The position numbers were made by a program, and so were the translations under genes. From the NCBI GenBank assembly GCA_963682005.1, contig OY820914.1:2418001-2482000 (forward strand): 64,000 nucleotides of DNA, written 5' to 3'. Of this stretch, positions 42,319 through 50,596 are shown piece by piece (positions within the stretch are counted from its first letter, which is position 1; every line of letters starts with the position of its first letter). The stretch is from CAIYUC01 sp963682005 (GTDB taxonomy: Bacteria > Bacteroidota > Bacteroidia > Bacteroidales > FEN-979). The notes beneath the pieces are model-generated. The model ran no database searches and was not told where the DNA came from. It saw only the letters and a list, made by a program, of their open reading frames with translations.

Positions 42319-44696
42319 TCCGAGAGCCTTTTCCATCCTTGATCGCCAGGTCTGCAAAGTGGAAGTTCCTATTGATTTCAGGCCTGGTTTTTTTTATTTC
42401 CTATTCCTGTATTGCCTCAGGTAAAATTACAGGAAAGGTTATCAGTGTCCACGACTCAATGCCGCTTGAGGGTGCACATGTAAAGATAGCCGGGACGAAA
42501 ATGGGAACTGTATCGGGAAGAAATGGTGGTTTTTCAATCGACGACCTACCCCAGGGCCAGTATACCGTATGTGTAACATATATCGGGTTTCAGAGCGAAG
42601 AAAAAATTGTCCGTGTCCGTGACCGGTCCACAGAAACTGTTGAGTTTTTACTTGTCCGAACCAGCATCGTTGCCCCCGAAATCGAGGTTCATGGGGCAAA
42701 GGCAGACAAAAACATTCTTGAGGTTCCGATGCGGATCAATATGATCAGTTCTGAAGCAATCAGAGACAATCCGGGACAGAGCATTCCCCAGATACTTGAC
42801 TATCTTTCCGGTGTTAACCTCTCCAGCACCATGGGAATCTATTCAAATAACAATGTCATCTCCATGAGAGGACTAAGTGGCAATGACCAGGGCAGGACAC
42901 TTGTACTGGTCGACGATATCCCCGTGAATAAGGCAGACGAAGGCTCGGTAAACTGGCACCTGATCAATAAGGAGAACGTAGACCAGATCAAAGTGATCAA
43001 GGGCCCGGGGAGCGCCCTTTACGGAAGTAATGCCATGGGAGGGATCATCAATATAAAAACACGAATTCCCGACGAGGTTATTTCAGGAACCGTAACACTT
43101 GAATATGGAACGTTTAATACCCTCGGCGGCCGGTACTTCTTATCAGGGAGGGTCAAGAACAAAACCCCCGGGAAAGGATTTTTTTACAACCTGAATGGCT
43201 TTTATACACGCAGTGACGGGTACAATGCCGAAATTCCGGAATACCTTGAAAAGTCGGATACATTTACGGTGAATACCTTTGTCAGGGAAGCGGATATCGG
43301 TACGAAAATAGGGTACCAGTTCAATCCGTCATCCAGTCTTGACATCAGTCTGAATTTCTTTAACGACAAGCGTGGACGTGGAGTTCAGATCTACGAAGTG
43401 GATGGTGCCTATGAGCGTCACGGTACGTGGCAGGGGGTCGTTCATTACAAAGGAGCCAAAGGGGATTTCTCATGGAAGATGCATGCGTATAATCTTACGG
43501 AATATTTCGAGCGTCTGAATGAATTCATGCGGGAGGCCGAATACAATCTTTACCTTGTCAAATCTAAAAGAGGCGACTGGGGCGGATTTATGTCGGCCTC
43601 TTTAGGATCCATCAGAAACAATCTTCTCACTGCCGGCGTTGAAGTCAGGGCAGGAAGCGTTGATGGCCAGGATATTTATTATACCTCCACTGATCTCATC
43701 TCGAATGCCGGAAAGATGGAAAATTATGCCCTTTTCCTGCAGGATGAAATTTCATTATTTGATAAGCGGCTGGACATCAATGCCGGTCTCCGCTTCGATT
43801 ATGCCTGGTTTCACAAAGGGTCATTCACGATAGAGAACCCTTCTTATTCGATCGAATACATGCTTAACTTCCAGGATACCGTAATCCCTTCACATTCGTG
43901 GATGCAGTTGAATCCGAAATTTTCAATCGGGTACCGGTTTCTCCCGACAATGCGGATCTACCTTTCAGTTGCCCGTGGATTCAGGGCACCGGTGCTGGAT
44001 GATCTCTGCCGGAGCGGGAAGATCCGTAATGGGTTTAAGATATCTAACCCGGGGCTGAAACCGGAATACATAGATAATTTTGAGATGGGAATGGATGTCT
44101 CGCTCTGGAGAAAGTTGCAAATCGCCACTTCGGTATATTATTCTACAGGACATGATTTTCTGTATTATGTCAGTACCGGGGATTCCGTTGATATGGGTTT
44201 CAAAATTGAGCCGGTCTTCCAGAAAAGAAATATCACACTGGTAGATATTACTGGGTTTGAGTTGGATATAAACGCAGATCCTTTTCCCTGGCTTGAGATA
44301 TTCGGCAATTATACCTATGCTTGCAGCCGCATCAGGCAATTTGAGGTGACCGACACGATCGTTGACAAAGACCTTTCAGGGAAATTCCTTACAGATGTGC
44401 CAATGCATAAAGTATCTGCCGGAGTTGCGTGGAAAAACAGGATCGTCAGCATTAATATTTTATGGAAGTATGTGGGATCAAGGTGGATCAACGACATGAA
44501 TGAACCTGATCCTGTTTTACTGATATCAAAATACCCTTCATATAATACCTTTGGATTCAAGGCATGGCATCAATTCTTTGGGCACCTTACTGCAGCGCTC
44601 AATGTCGAGAATATATTTGATGCCAGGTATGTGGATGACAGGCTTCAACGCAGTCCCGGAAGGATCATCCGGGCAGAGATAACGGTTCAGTTCTGA
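42315..44696 (+). CDS. TonB-dependent outer-membrane receptor
   Basis: A 793-residue receptor of the siderophore/vitamin size class, not the larger SusC type. Order: signal peptide (to about residue 35), a carboxypeptidase-regulatory-like domain (KITGKVISVHDSMPLEGAHV, about 36-115), the plug (VPMRINMISSEAIRDN, IKVIKGPGSALYGSNAMGGIINI-like text, about 120-250), and a 22-strand barrel ending in an aromatic residue (RAEITVQF). It imports a ligand using TonB energy. No SusD gene follows. It starts at TTG (42315), overlapping the stop of the previous gene; no ATG is available before the mature domain. Confidence 0.9.
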   Translation: MIREPFPSLIARSAKWKFLLISGLVFFISYSCIASGKITGKVISVHDSMPLEGAHVKIAGTKMGTVSGRNGGFSIDDLPQGQYTVCVTYIGFQSEEKIVRVRDRSTETVEFLLVRTSIVAPEIEVHGAKADKNILEVPMRINMISSEAIRDNPGQSIPQILDYLSGVNLSSTMGIYSNNNVISMRGLSGNDQGRTLVLVDDIPVNKADEGSVNWHLINKENVDQIKVIKGPGSALYGSNAMGGIINIKTRIPDEVISGTVTLEYGTFNTLGGRYFLSGRVKNKTPGKGFFYNLNGFYTRSDGYNAEIPEYLEKSDTFTVNTFVREADIGTKIGYQFNPSSSLDISLNFFNDKRGRGVQIYEVDGAYERHGTWQGVVHYKGAKGDFSWKMHAYNLTEYFERLNEFMREAEYNLYLVKSKRGDWGGFMSASLGSIRNNLLTAGVEVRAGSVDGQDIYYTSTDLISNAGKMENYALFLQDEISLFDKRLDINAGLRFDYAWFHKGSFTIENPSYSIEYMLNFQDTVIPSHSWMQLNPKFSIGYRFLPTMRIYLSVARGFRAPVLDDLCRSGKIRNGFKISNPGLKPEYIDNFEMGMDVSLWRKLQIATSVYYSTGHDFLYYVSTGDSVDMGFKIEPVFQKRNITLVDITGFELDINADPFPWLEIFGNYTYACSRIRQFEVTDTIVDKDLSGKFLTDVPMHKVSAGVAWKNRIVSINILWKYVGSRWINDMNEPDPVLLISKYPSYNTFGFKAWHQFFGHLTAALNVENIFDARYVDDRLQRSPGRIIRAEITVQF

Positions 44697-44730
44697 ACAG
44701 CTATCTGCAAAAAGGGAAAAAAAGGATTAT

Positions 44731-47700
44731 TTAAAGCGGCAGCGAGAAAAAGAATGTTGCACCTTTTCCCAGTTCGGCTTCTGCCCAGACTTTTCCCGAA
44801 TGGCGGCTTATTATGCGCTGAACCAGCGCTAAACCAACACCGGTGCCATCAAATTCCTTCTGGCTGTGCAGCCGTTGAAATACTCCAAATAGCTTGTTCT
44901 TGTATTTCATATCGAAGCCAACTCCGTTGTCTTTCACGGCAAACACGACCTGTTCAGCTTCCTTGTAAAATGAAATGATCACCTTTGGAGTATCATTTCG
45001 GGAGGAGAACTTTATGGCGTTTGACAAAAGATTCAACCAGACCTGTTTCATCATGGCTCTGTCTGCCCTTATCAAGGGAAAGGGCCCATTGATTACGATC
45101 ATTTCGGAACAAAGAACATGCATCTGGATTTCTTCCAGGCACTCTTTAATCAGGTCCATCGAATTGACAATGGACCGGAACATTTCCGACCTTCCCAGCC
45201 TGGAAAACCTTAAGAGATCGTCAATAAGCTGACCCATTTTATGGGTATTATCCTGAATGATGGTTGCAATTGATTTTCCTTCATTATCGAGATCCGACCC
45301 ATATTCATCGACGAGGATCCGTGTAAAACCGTCGATGGCCCTGAGTGGAGCGCGCAGGTCATGAGAAACTGAATAGGTGAATGATTCCAATTCCTGTGTG
45401 CGTTCACGGACCCGTTGTTCAAGATCTTCGTTCAGCTTTCGGATCTCGTCTTCCGCTTGCATTTTGGCCATGGCAATTGCAACATAATCCACAAATTGCT
45501 CGAGGAGTGTCACTTTTTCAATGGTGATGAAGTTTTTTCTTTTATCATTGAGTTGGAATAGCCCGAATGGTTTCCCATGCATTTTGAGGGGGATCAGAAC
45601 GACGGTTTCATAGCCCTCTCCATTACACCGGTTCCGGGCTTTGGTCTGTCTGTCGGCATCGGATGTGGTTTGCAGGAGCCGGGTTGTGTCGGGTGACCAG
45701 AAGCTTCCGTTTTTTGTAAAAAAGGGTTTTGAAGGATCAAAACGGCCACAGATTATATTACCGCACATACAGTCAAGTGCTGGGTTCCCGGCATCATCCC
45801 GGATAATATCATTTTGATGGTCGTAGCTGCAAAGATGGTTTTCGAGTAGGATAAAATGTTCCGGAAATCCCCGTGACTCATAATAGGGGAAATCCTCACC
45901 CTTCTTTATTCTTACTCCTACGGCCTCAAACCCTGTAAACTTCCTGAAGAAGGTCATCAGCTTTTTCATCAGTTCTTCGAATGAGCTTGCGTTGTTACAG
46001 ATCTTGAGCAGATCGAGTGTTGCTGACTCCCTTTCCTGCAATAACCTTCTTTCACTTATATCCAGGGAATAGGCAATCCGGGAAACCGTTTTACCCTTGC
46101 GGTCCTTGATGCTTGTCACATCCATGATCACGGGCATCCTGGTGCCATCCTTCTTCAAATGGACGGATTCGAAAACTCCATGACCCGTTCTGTCAATATC
46201 CATAAGGTGTTTTAGCACTTTATCACGCTCTTCCGGGTGAAAGATCATGATATTTGGCTGGCCTGCCAGTTCTTCGGGAGCATAGCCCCGCTGACGTGCA
46301 AAAGAAGGATTTACCTGTAAAAAGCTGTTGGTTGAAACATCTGCAATGGCAAGTCCCAGGTCCGAGTCATTGAACACCCGGAGCCACCGGAACGCTTGTT
46401 CTTCGGCAATTTTTCGGGCTGTAATATCTTCAAAGGAACCATCGTAATACAATAGAGTTCCATCCTTATCCTTAACGGACACTGCGCTTTCCCGCACAAA
46501 AATGATGGACCCGTCCTTTTTTCTCCATGAGGATTCAAGGCCATGAACATACCCATGTGCTTCCAGCATTCCCCTGAATTCGGAATGGCTGTAGTCCGGT
46601 AAATAGCCTCCGGATTCAAGGATGTCCCGGTTTATTTCCTCGGCAGAATTAAAACCAAGGATCTGAAGCCCGGCCGGGTTGATCATAAAAATCCGACCTT
46701 CAGGTGTTGTCCGGTACAATCCGATCGTCGTATTATCATATAATCCCCTGAAGCGTTCCTCGCTCTCCCTCAGTGCTTCCTCTGTTTTCCTTGATGCAGT
46801 AACATCATATACAAATCCATGCCAGATAGTCCCACCATCATTTTCCCTGACCGGCATTGATCGTCCTTCAATCCAGACAAGGCCCTTTACAGGGTGTTCA
46901 AATCGGAACAGATTATGCCATGGGCTGAGGTTTTTGGCGGAATCCATCATGGAATTCATAACAACTTCTTTATCCCTGGCAAAAACCCGTTCCAAAATGG
47001 GAGAAGCATCGCTGAGCAGAGATTCCTGTGAGAATCCAAACAGGTCTTCTATTCTTGGACTTGCATATGTCAGGTTTATCTGGTTATTTAAGAAATGAAA
47101 TGAATAGATCACCCCCGGTGCTGTAGCTGCAAGCTTGCTAAAGCGGATCTGTTCTTCCACCAGGGCATTTTCAGCCATTTTCCTCTTGGTGATATCCCTC
47201 ATGATGACTTGAATGACCAGGTCCGGTTGCGAGGCAATGATCTTGGCAGCAGTTTCAACATACCTCTCTGTACCGTCGAGCCTGACAATTTTTTCTTCTG
47301 CAAGCGGAACTTTTTCGCCTCTTCTTTGTTTTTCGATCCGTTCCCTGACTATGGCATGGGAATCTGGATGAAGGATGTCGAAAAAATCTTTACCAATGAT
47401 CTCGTCCGCATTATTAGCCCCGAAAAGTTTAACAGTAGCCGAATTTACAAAATCGATCCGGCCATTCCGGTTGACCCAGATCGCATCCGGTGAGAATTCA
47501 ACCAGATCCTGGTATCTCTTCGTGGAAATCGTAAGATTTTCTTCAATTTGCTTGTAATCTGTAATGTCGAATACTACTCCGAAATACTTCACAATCTGTC
47601 CTTCATTACCGAAAATGGGTTTGCCACGTGAAGTTACCCATCGTTGAAGGCCCTGCGGTGTGATAAGGCGCCATTCGATATTCAGCTCGATCCCTTTTTT

Positions 47701-48720
47701 AAAAGCGTTTTCGACACTCGCTGATGTTTTCTCCCTGTCATCAGGATGTATCGTATTCAGCCAGGAGCCATAAGAGGGTATGCAACACCCTTTTTCAAGG
47801 CCATAAACCTTCCACAATTCATCCGACCAGGTATTTTTATTGGTACTGACGTCCCATTCCCAGGTTCCTCCATGACCTGCTTCCAGTGCCAGGCCAAGAC
47901 TGTCAATCGAGGACCTGAGTTCGAATTCCCTTTTTTTGCGAAGAGAAATGTCATCAAAAACCGTTACAAAATAATCCGATCCTGAACTGTACACGGAAAT
48001 GGAGAACCACCTGTCCATCGTCTCAACCCGGTATTCCAATTTCTGAGGAATCCCGGTTTTAACTACTTGTCCGTAAGTTTCAAAAAGCGTGGAATCCTTC
48101 TCCCTGATACCAGGAAGGAGTTCTGTTACCTTTCTTCCGATAACATCCCGGAGGCCTGTCTGCTCATAGAATTTTGGATTTACATCCAGGTAAATAAAAT
48201 CAGCCGGATAATCACCTTCGAAGATCATCCTGCAAAGGGAAAATCCTTCCGACATGTGTTCAAACAGGCGGCGATATCTCTGTTCAAGTGATTGCATTAA
48301 ATGTTCATTTTGCTTTCGCCCCGTAATATCGTTTGAAAGCACAAAAATTCCCTGCGAAACTGGCTGTATGCGGAATTCATACCATATTCGTTCCCCGTCA
48401 GGATGAGTAAATTCAAATTCCATTGACCGGAATGTCCTTTTCGTCATGCATTCATTCAGCACGCCGAATAGCTCTGTCTGATCAATGCCGGGAAACATCT
48501 CCATCAGTGTCCGGCCCAAAAAATATTTTACGGGATGTTTCCCGTGCCTGGCAGCTGTTTCATTTAAATACAAGTATTTCCAATCATAACTTATTATCTG
48601 GCAGCCTTCCAGCAGATCATCAATAGTGCCGGACAGTAGAATGCAGTTTTCATGTAAAATTTCTTCTTTATCAACACCAGGATTGAGTTCGTCTTTATTC
48701 ATAGAGTTCAGGGATGACAT
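44731..48720 (-). CDS. Multi-PAS, GAF sensor histidine kinase
   Basis: A 1329-residue cytoplasmic sensor. Seven PAS-like domains can be seen, starting near EGCQIISYDW, FEHMSEGFSL, LALEAGHGGTWEWD, VEFSPDAIWV, ATAPGVIYSF, YDNTTIGLYR and FNDSDLGLAIAD. A GAF-like domain follows (about 915-1085) with an unusual cysteine-rich insert (CMCGNIIC, then ARNRCNGEGYE). Then come a coiled coil, the HisKA box SVSHDLRAP (His1120), and an HATPase domain with N box NLLSNAIKF, DNGVGFD and GTGVGLAL. No receiver domain or membrane helix, so the partner response regulator is elsewhere. Monocistronic. Confidence 0.9.
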   Translation of the reverse strand: MSSLNSMNKDELNPGVDKEEILHENCILLSGTIDDLLEGCQIISYDWKYLYLNETAARHGKHPVKYFLGRTLMEMFPGIDQTELFGVLNECMTKRTFRSMEFEFTHPDGERIWYEFRIQPVSQGIFVLSNDITGRKQNEHLMQSLEQRYRRLFEHMSEGFSLCRMIFEGDYPADFIYLDVNPKFYEQTGLRDVIGRKVTELLPGIREKDSTLFETYGQVVKTGIPQKLEYRVETMDRWFSISVYSSGSDYFVTVFDDISLRKKREFELRSSIDSLGLALEAGHGGTWEWDVSTNKNTWSDELWKVYGLEKGCCIPSYGSWLNTIHPDDREKTSASVENAFKKGIELNIEWRLITPQGLQRWVTSRGKPIFGNEGQIVKYFGVVFDITDYKQIEENLTISTKRYQDLVEFSPDAIWVNRNGRIDFVNSATVKLFGANNADEIIGKDFFDILHPDSHAIVRERIEKQRRGEKVPLAEEKIVRLDGTERYVETAAKIIASQPDLVIQVIMRDITKRKMAENALVEEQIRFSKLAATAPGVIYSFHFLNNQINLTYASPRIEDLFGFSQESLLSDASPILERVFARDKEVVMNSMMDSAKNLSPWHNLFRFEHPVKGLVWIEGRSMPVRENDGGTIWHGFVYDVTASRKTEEALRESEERFRGLYDNTTIGLYRTTPEGRIFMINPAGLQILGFNSAEEINRDILESGGYLPDYSHSEFRGMLEAHGYVHGLESSWRKKDGSIIFVRESAVSVKDKDGTLLYYDGSFEDITARKIAEEQAFRWLRVFNDSDLGLAIADVSTNSFLQVNPSFARQRGYAPEELAGQPNIMIFHPEERDKVLKHLMDIDRTGHGVFESVHLKKDGTRMPVIMDVTSIKDRKGKTVSRIAYSLDISERRLLQERESATLDLLKICNNASSFEELMKKLMTFFRKFTGFEAVGVRIKKGEDFPYYESRGFPEHFILLENHLCSYDHQNDIIRDDAGNPALDCMCGNIICGRFDPSKPFFTKNGSFWSPDTTRLLQTTSDADRQTKARNRCNGEGYETVVLIPLKMHGKPFGLFQLNDKRKNFITIEKVTLLEQFVDYVAIAMAKMQAEDEIRKLNEDLEQRVRERTQELESFTYSVSHDLRAPLRAIDGFTRILVDEYGSDLDNEGKSIATIIQDNTHKMGQLIDDLLRFSRLGRSEMFRSIVNSMDLIKECLEEIQMHVLCSEMIVINGPFPLIRADRAMMKQVWLNLLSNAIKFSSRNDTPKVIISFYKEAEQVVFAVKDNGVGFDMKYKNKLFGVFQRLHSQKEFDGTGVGLALVQRIISRHSGKVWAEAELGKGATFFFSLPL

Positions 48721-48978
48721 GGAAAAGGTGGTTAAAGTGTTTTTCCCTTTCCCGGAATCAAAGCGTTCATTATTAACTTCGTAAAGTTACAACTTCATTT
48801 CCATCCTGTAAGGTTTTTTCCCTAAAATGTGATTTTCTATTTGCTTCATATTCCATATCTTTACCACAGTTAAAAAGTGCATTCGGAAACAATTGTGGAA
48901 ATTTGGTCATTCAAGAATCCGAATGCCAGGTGCAAGTTTTTTTCCGGTTGAGCATCCCACTAATATAAAACTCCCTGT

Positions 48979-49557
48979 TTGATAACGAAGGATTTCATAA
49001 ACCGGTTAAAAAAAGGGGATCCGGGTTCATTCCGGCTCCTGGTTTCCACATTTTCCGGAAGGGTCTATAATACTGCGCTTGGCCTGGTTCAGCGCCAGGA
49101 GGATGCAGAAGATATCACACAGGAGGTTTTTATCGAAGTCTTCCAGACCATACCTGGATTCAGGGAGGAATCAAAACTTTCAACCTGGATTTACAGGATC
49201 ACCGTTTCCAAATCGCTTGAATTGCTTCGAAAGCAAAACAGGGCGAAACGGAAAGGAACCATCCAGAGCCTGTTTGGAATAGAGAACCAGATCAATGTTT
49301 CAGGAAAGGAGCCGTTTTTTCATCCGGGTATCAATCTTGAAAAAAAAGAGATGGCGGCCGCTCTTTTCACTGCCCTGCAAAAGCTTCCGCTCAGCCAGCG
49401 GACTGCATATACCCTCCACAAACTCGACGGTTTGAAGTATTCTGAACTGGCTGAGGTCATGGGGATTTCCCTGTCAGCCGTTGAATCACATATTTTCAGG
49501 GCCAACAGGAAGTTAAAAGAACTGCTTCGTGTGTATTACGAAAACAACCTGATGTAG
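48979..49557 (+). CDS. ECF RNA polymerase sigma factor (second)
   Basis: A 192-residue sigma factor: region 2 as LVQRQEDAEDITQEVFIEVFQTI and FREESKLSTWIYRITVSKSLELL-like text, region 4 as LQKLPLSQRTAYTLHKLDG and EVMGISLSAVESHIFRANRKLK. No ATG is in frame at the N-terminus; a TTG at 48979 is the natural start. The next two genes follow at gaps of 35 and 3 bases, giving a sigma/small membrane protein/Spy-like operon of the type used for envelope or metal stress. Confidence 0.88.
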   Translation: MITKDFINRLKKGDPGSFRLLVSTFSGRVYNTALGLVQRQEDAEDITQEVFIEVFQTIPGFREESKLSTWIYRITVSKSLELLRKQNRAKRKGTIQSLFGIENQINVSGKEPFFHPGINLEKKEMAAALFTALQKLPLSQRTAYTLHKLDGLKYSELAEVMGISLSAVESHIFRANRKLKELLRVYYENNLM

Positions 49558-49592
49558 TGCAAGTTTTTGTTTCATAAATCATCAAAAAAGAC

Positions 49593-49889
49593 ATGAACGC
49601 AAAAGAGCAATGGATCGATGATGCAATGGCCAGCCTGGACAATGCTGAACAGGCTTCGCTCAGCGAAGCTGTGAGGGAAAAAATAATCCGGCGGGCGCTG
49701 TTTATTACACAGAAGGAACATCTGCGCAGTACCACACTTGTATGGAAACTGGCTGCCATTATCCTTTTGCTGATCAGCCTCAATTTGTTTACCATGATAC
49801 ATCTCCGGAATTCAGCAGCGGGTGAGGCCAATCCGGTTAATTCGCTTGCCGTGGAATATTTCTTATATATTGGAACCTATAATTTCTGA
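49593..49889 (+). CDS. Small single-pass membrane protein, probable anti-sigma factor
   Basis: A 98-residue protein: charged N-terminal helices (NAKEQWIDDAMASLDNAEQA, SEAVREKIIRRAL), one membrane helix at about 52-68 (WKLAAIILLLISLNLFTMI) and a short outer tail. Position between an ECF sigma factor and a Spy-like periplasmic protein and its topology fit an anti-sigma factor; sequence alone does not prove it. Confidence 0.6.
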   Translation: MNAKEQWIDDAMASLDNAEQASLSEAVREKIIRRALFITQKEHLRSTTLVWKLAAIILLLISLNLFTMIHLRNSAAGEANPVNSLAVEYFLYIGTYNF

Positions 49890-49892
49890 GCC

Positions 49893-50405
49893 ATGCAAAA
49901 CAAAAGGTATTATCAGATCGTGATCGTCATCCTTGTGCTCGTGAATATCGGGACTCTCGGAACCATGTGGTTTGAACGAATGAACAGAGGTGCGGGACCG
50001 GAGGCTGCTTCGGAATTCCTTGCCAGGGAGTTGAAATTGTCTGCTTCCCAGCAACAGGAATATACAAAGCTACGGCAGGAACACAGGGATAAGATGGCAA
50101 TCCTTACGGAAAAGGACAAGGACCTTCACAATCGCTATTTTGATCTGGTACTGGAGGATACACAGGATCAGGAAAGGATACTTGCCCTGGCCGATTCAAT
50201 CACCGCAAACCGGAAATTGATGGAAGTTATCACTTATACACATTTTGCAGATATCCGGAAAACCCTGGATCGCTCCCAGAAACAGATATTTTCAGGGATC
50301 TTTCATGAAATGCTCAGGGTTGTTCTTCCCCCGCCACCCCCGCCACCTGCTTCGGGAAGAGGGGAGGCTCCACCACCACCGCAAGGCCAGGAACCCCCGC
50401 GGTAA
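49893..50405 (+). CDS. Spy/CnrX-like periplasmic protein with polyproline tail
   Basis: A 170-residue protein: N-terminal membrane helix (about 7-27), then a long helical hairpin with ARELKLSASQQQEYTKLRQEHR and LDRSQKQIFSGIFHEMLR, similar in pattern to the LTxxQ-type Spy/CpxP and the CnrX metal sensors. It ends with seven prolines and a PPPPQGQEPPR tail. In CnrYXH-type systems such a protein senses the signal and releases the sigma factor. The start codon is three bases after the previous stop. Metal ligands cannot be named. Confidence 0.7.
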   Translation: MQNKRYYQIVIVILVLVNIGTLGTMWFERMNRGAGPEAASEFLARELKLSASQQQEYTKLRQEHRDKMAILTEKDKDLHNRYFDLVLEDTQDQERILALADSITANRKLMEVITYTHFADIRKTLDRSQKQIFSGIFHEMLRVVLPPPPPPPASGRGEAPPPPQGQEPPR

Positions 50406-50450
50406 GTTTCCTCTTGTTCGTGCCGTGAAATCTTCAAGGAAGAAATAAAT

Positions 50451-50516
50451 ATTACAAGCGGGAGAAAAACAAATTACATACGGGAGAAAAATAAATTACA
50501 CTCGGAAGAAAAAAAA
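50451..50516. repeat. Three tandem 22-base units after the Spy-like gene
   Basis: Units at 50451-50472, 50473-50494 and 50495-50516 with consensus ATTACA, two variable bases, then CGGGAGAAAAACAA. The third has decayed into an A-run. They lie 46 bases after the stop codon of the Spy-like gene, in the gap to the converging AsmA stop. Confidence 0.75.
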
Positions 50517-50596
50517 ATATTCTTAAGAGAAATCGGGGTAAGGCAATTGGATGAATAATTCAAGAACGACAAAATCAAGGAAATTTTGCAGGATTC

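Noticed and set aside
50451..50516. CRISPR array
   Set aside because: Units are directly tandem with no unique spacers, too few and imperfect, and no cas gene is present.
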